Of a stretch of 64,000 nt of DNA, positions 63,238-64,000 are shown in pieces. The notes below the pieces were generated by a model. That model had not been told where the DNA came from and ran no database searches. It worked only from the letters and a program-made list of their open reading frames with translations. Source of the stretch: Akkermansiaceae bacterium (lineage in GTDB: Bacteria; Verrucomicrobiota; Verrucomicrobiia; Verrucomicrobiales; Akkermansiaceae); the NCBI GenBank assembly GCA_025457665.1, contig JALOTY010000002.1:98759-162758 (forward strand), given 5' to 3'. The first letter of the stretch is position 1, and every line of letters begins with the position of its first letter. A program made the translations under genes and the position numbers.

Positions 63238-63869
63238 AAACCATCCAAGTTCTCCTGCCCGACAATCTTCACGAACAACTCCAGCAGAAGGCATCGGAAG
63301 CGGGGTTCGATTTGTCGGCCTACATCCTTGCTCTATTGGCGGAGGATGCTGACCCAAGGACGCGTTTCCCTAAAGTGACTGGGCCGGGGCCTCAGCCCGC
63401 GCAAACCACTGCACCTCTCCCACAACCACCTGCGCTGTCGGGCGTACAGGGGCATCCACGAACGCCTTTAACTCAACAGCCAGGTGGCGCTAATAGGCCT
63501 CGATCAAGCATGGCAGTGGTTATCCGTTGGGACCTGCTAGGCAAAGGAGATCGCGAGACTATCCGTGCTTCAACTGCAGCCGCCACTCTCGTTCATGTCG
63601 TTTCACGCCTCGACGAGGTTCTGGGTGCAGACACACTAAAGAAGTTGGCGGAATACAGAGTTTCGCGCGGGCCCTTAGTTAGCGATAACCCAGGGAGGGA
63701 TTTCGTCAATGGAAGAAACGGTGATATCTATACAAATCACCCTATCCCAGGAACCAACTACTGCGTCCTCACCCACAGCTCGACAGCCCAGAAGATGCAG
63801 GATCTTAAGAAATTACACCGTTATTTGGGGCTGCCTGTTACCTTTTTTGAGGTCACGATGCACGATTAA
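63234..63869 (+). CDS. small protein with possible ribbon-helix-helix start, unknown C-terminal domain
   Basis: A 211-residue protein coupled to res (ATGA). The start MKTIQVLLPDNLHEQLQQKA looks like a ribbon-helix-helix strand and helix. A Pro/Gln-rich linker (~50-90) follows, and a C-terminal domain with IRWDLLGKGDRETIRAS, KLAEYRVSRGPLVSDNPG and NYCVLTHSSTAQKMQDLKKLH. I know no family for that domain. It may be a regulator of the island or a DNA-binding subunit of the restriction complex. It is the last gene before the IS element. Confidence 0.55.
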   Translation: MKTIQVLLPDNLHEQLQQKASEAGFDLSAYILALLAEDADPRTRFPKVTGPGPQPAQTTAPLPQPPALSGVQGHPRTPLTQQPGGANRPRSSMAVVIRWDLLGKGDRETIRASTAAATLVHVVSRLDEVLGADTLKKLAEYRVSRGPLVSDNPGRDFVNGRNGDIYTNHPIPGTNYCVLTHSSTAQKMQDLKKLHRYLGLPVTFFEVTMHD

Positions 63870-63934
63870 CCTTAATTTTACCCGCCTGATTCATGCCACT
63901 CTGAGATGCAACGGATTTTTGGACCAAATTTTTG

Positions 63935-64000
63935 TTAGTTTGTGGTGTTTAAATCGGCCTCGAATTTGGCCGGGGTGAGGTAGCCGAGGGAGGAGTGTTT
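63935..64000 (-). mobile_element. IS3-family transposase, C-terminal end (rest outside window)
   Basis: Read on the minus strand, the last 66 bases encode KHSSLGYLTPAKFEADLNTTN and a TAA stop, the typical end of the IS3-family orfB transposase (H-x-SLGY-x-P-x-x-F). The element's end should lie between ~63,905 and 63,934 (a TG dinucleotide at 63907 is a candidate terminus). The insertion closes the right side of the island in this window. Confidence 0.85.

Overview
The window is GC-rich, densely packed chromosomal DNA of a Gram-negative bacterium; lpxB (lipid A), an outer-membrane beta-barrel and signal-peptide proteins show the outer membrane. Several signs point to the Verrucomicrobiota, probably a Verrucomicrobiaceae-like lineage: a palindrome GTGTTCACTTGAACAC (the TGTTC-N4-GAACA form reported for verrucomicrobial LexA) in front of an imuA-imuB-dnaE2 cassette, an SHD1-domain secreted protein, a Calx-beta secreted protein, a bactofilin, and intergenic repeats of the 'accacggaatacacgaaatacacgg' type. 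This placement is an inference. I saw no rRNA, tRNA or CRISPR array.

Region by region. 1-2.0 kb: the end of an AraC-type regulator and a secreted Calx-beta protein. 2.1-8.1 kb: the SOS mutagenesis cassette imuA, imuB, dnaE2, in which dnaE2 is separated from imuAB and enclosed by a pair of ~230-bp inverted repeats. 8.1-15.9 kb: mostly minus-strand housekeeping genes (bioB, a PatB-type C-S lyase, a ROK sugar kinase without its zinc cysteines, coaX, amt), then a probably highly expressed outer-membrane protein. 16-25.7 kb: a secreted zinc-protease-like protein, a DedA-family protein, gpsA-plsY (phospholipid synthesis), a VapBC toxin-antitoxin pair, a glycosyltransferase-like protein, an SDR, a membrane-anchored thioredoxin-fold protein, trpS and a MATE exporter. 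25.7-34.2 kb: a DinB-like protein divergent from an HxlR regulator, an AbrB-Doc toxin-antitoxin pair, murA, prmC, an M20 peptidase, argG and small membrane proteins. 34.3-38.6 kb: a nucleoid-associated protein gene overlapping a cytochrome-oxidase assembly operon (ctaB, two SCO-like genes, DUF420). 38.6-44.8 kb: bactofilin, a TPR protein, lpxB, a kinase-like protein and lepA.

44.8-64.0 kb is accessory DNA. It begins with a 600-bp mosaic of repeat fragments and a helicase gene (DUF2075 type) cut off in mid-domain. A one-strand, tightly coupled set of genes follows: SNF2 helicase, a 1271-aa RecD-like helicase with a C-terminal nuclease-like domain, a small helical protein, a ComEC-like metallo-beta-lactamase-fold protein, a type III-like adenine methyltransferase, an OLD-like ATPase with a DUF4276 partner, a type III-like restriction helicase, and a small protein with a possible ribbon-helix-helix start. 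The window ends inside an IS3-family transposase. I read this as a compound anti-phage island. Its core (helicases, methylase, ATPase, MBL protein, Res) looks like one multi-gene restriction-like system, and the ATPase/DUF4276 pair looks like a cassette inserted between mod and res. The methyltransferase gene itself is a mosaic: its catalytic and target-recognition centre is visibly AT-richer than both ends. This island is the best candidate in the window for an incompletely described system.
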